From assembly GCA_004431415.1 (NCBI GenBank), contig QPMI01000491.1, forward strand, positions 1-64,000: 64,000 bases of DNA. Direction: 5' to 3'. Position 1 is the stretch's first letter. Each line of letters opens with the position of its first letter. The stretch comes from Cyanophora paradoxa. Taxonomy: Eukaryota > Glaucocystophyceae > Cyanophorales > Cyanophoraceae. Both the position numbers and the translations under genes were made by a program. Shown piece by piece: positions 63,701-64,000 of the stretch. A model generated the notes under the pieces. That model saw only the letters and a list, made by a program, of their open reading frames with translations, did not search any database and was not told where the DNA came from.

Positions 63701-64000
63701 ATTTGCTGCAGACGCGGTATTAGAATTAGCTACATAGCAATTGCGAATTGCAGTGTCATTATAACTATCCAACCGAAAATGACTCACATTCTCGGTACTC
63801 TAGGGTAGGGAGGGAACGGAACCATTTCCGTGGGAATGCGGAACGTGATCGTGCATTCTCCGGCAAGGCTGCGATGCGCGGGCCGGGCCGGGGTTTGGAT
63901 TGATCTGATGTCGGAGGTGGGTAACCAGACGGAAAAGCTGACCACGAAATGGCCTCGACTGCGAGAGCTGCGTAGTCCAGAGCCTGGTTGGCCTGCGACG
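60791..64000 (-). CDS. FN3/beta-helix surface protein, 5' exons (open at window edge)
   Basis: These exons belong to the same gene as 42,750-49,648. Reading leftward: ECTITFRIPTEMVPFPPYPR (about 63,810-63,870), SDKKKDKTGVGVSGGLWGVLE (about 63,254-63,350), GPVFVNLTPY (about 62,843-62,890), GTIIACIDLTLNWNPVFGVN (62,745 down to 62,520), VPYFSVKALRVCV (61,815-61,470) and MLDVDVVGYMATISALDPQDLKK (61,359 on). The last has an FN3-like end EDLNPGSPYKINVLAV. A GTATGA donor (60,935) and CCTAG acceptor (60,847) give an 89-nt intron that keeps the FN3 strand G-N-G-W-S-N-P in frame. The N-terminus and any signal peptide lie beyond 64,000. Several exon limits are uncertain. Confidence 0.65.

Overview
This window looks like nuclear DNA from a GC-rich unicellular eukaryote, probably an alga or other protist; I cannot name the lineage. 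The signs are spliceosomal introns of about 60-100 nt (GT...AG, one with a TACTAAT branch-like site), a HECT ubiquitin ligase exon, a dCache receptor, a large FN3/beta-helix surface protein, and heavy colonisation by eukaryotic mobile elements. No bacterial operons, rRNA genes or CRISPR arrays are visible.

Layout. (1) 1-12,671: an AT-rich block, sharply different in composition from everything to its right. It is the right part of a Maverick/Polinton- or mavirus-type endogenous DNA element. It carries a decayed packaging ATPase, relics of small genes, a leftward primase plus D5-type helicase, a small basic protein, a RING protein, a protein-primed family B DNA polymerase and a retroviral-type integrase. 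Most of the large genes carry frameshifts. The block ends exactly at one arm of a 29-bp inverted repeat. (2) 12,672-20,395: host DNA with the last exon of a HECT E3 ligase (interrupted upstream by the element), a glycine-zipper/Gln-Tyr-Pro-rich protein gene (+), and a dCache receptor gene (-) whose introns are C-rich on the sense strand; one of them is largely a CCCCG pentamer array. (3) 20,400-39,250: a very large non-LTR (LINE-like) retrotransposon on the minus strand, about 18.6 kb. In 5'->3' order it has a repeated leader, a multi-membrane-segment proline-rich N-terminal region, an 18-unit 42-aa repeat domain, an APE-type endonuclease, a reverse transcriptase, an RNase H whose last catalytic motif lies about 3.6 kb downstream, a Ulp1/C48-like domain lacking its expected His and Cys, a zinc-knuckle tail, a C2H2-like finger, and an NLS with a PIP-box-like peptide. 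Related GGGACTC-rich host repeats lie at both ends. (4) 39,250-42,750: repeat-rich host DNA without a convincing gene. (5) 42,750-64,000: one multi-exon minus-strand gene for a secreted or surface protein (FN3-like domains, then a parallel beta-helix region, then a C-terminal hydrophobic anchor). One of its exons is split by an 11.1-kb insertion (49,649-60,790). The insertion is two head-to-tail units with the same two ends; the longer unit holds a ~290-bp tandem array and a ~5.8-kb GC-rich satellite with a ~141-bp (47-codon) period.

How it fits together: three unrelated kinds of mobile DNA have entered or flank host genes. The virus-like element lies upstream of the HECT exon, the giant LINE lies between host repeats, and the satellite-bearing element cuts a coding exon without a visible target-site duplication. 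The frameshifts in both the viral element and the LINE mean either decay or indel errors in the assembly; this cannot be decided from one sequence.
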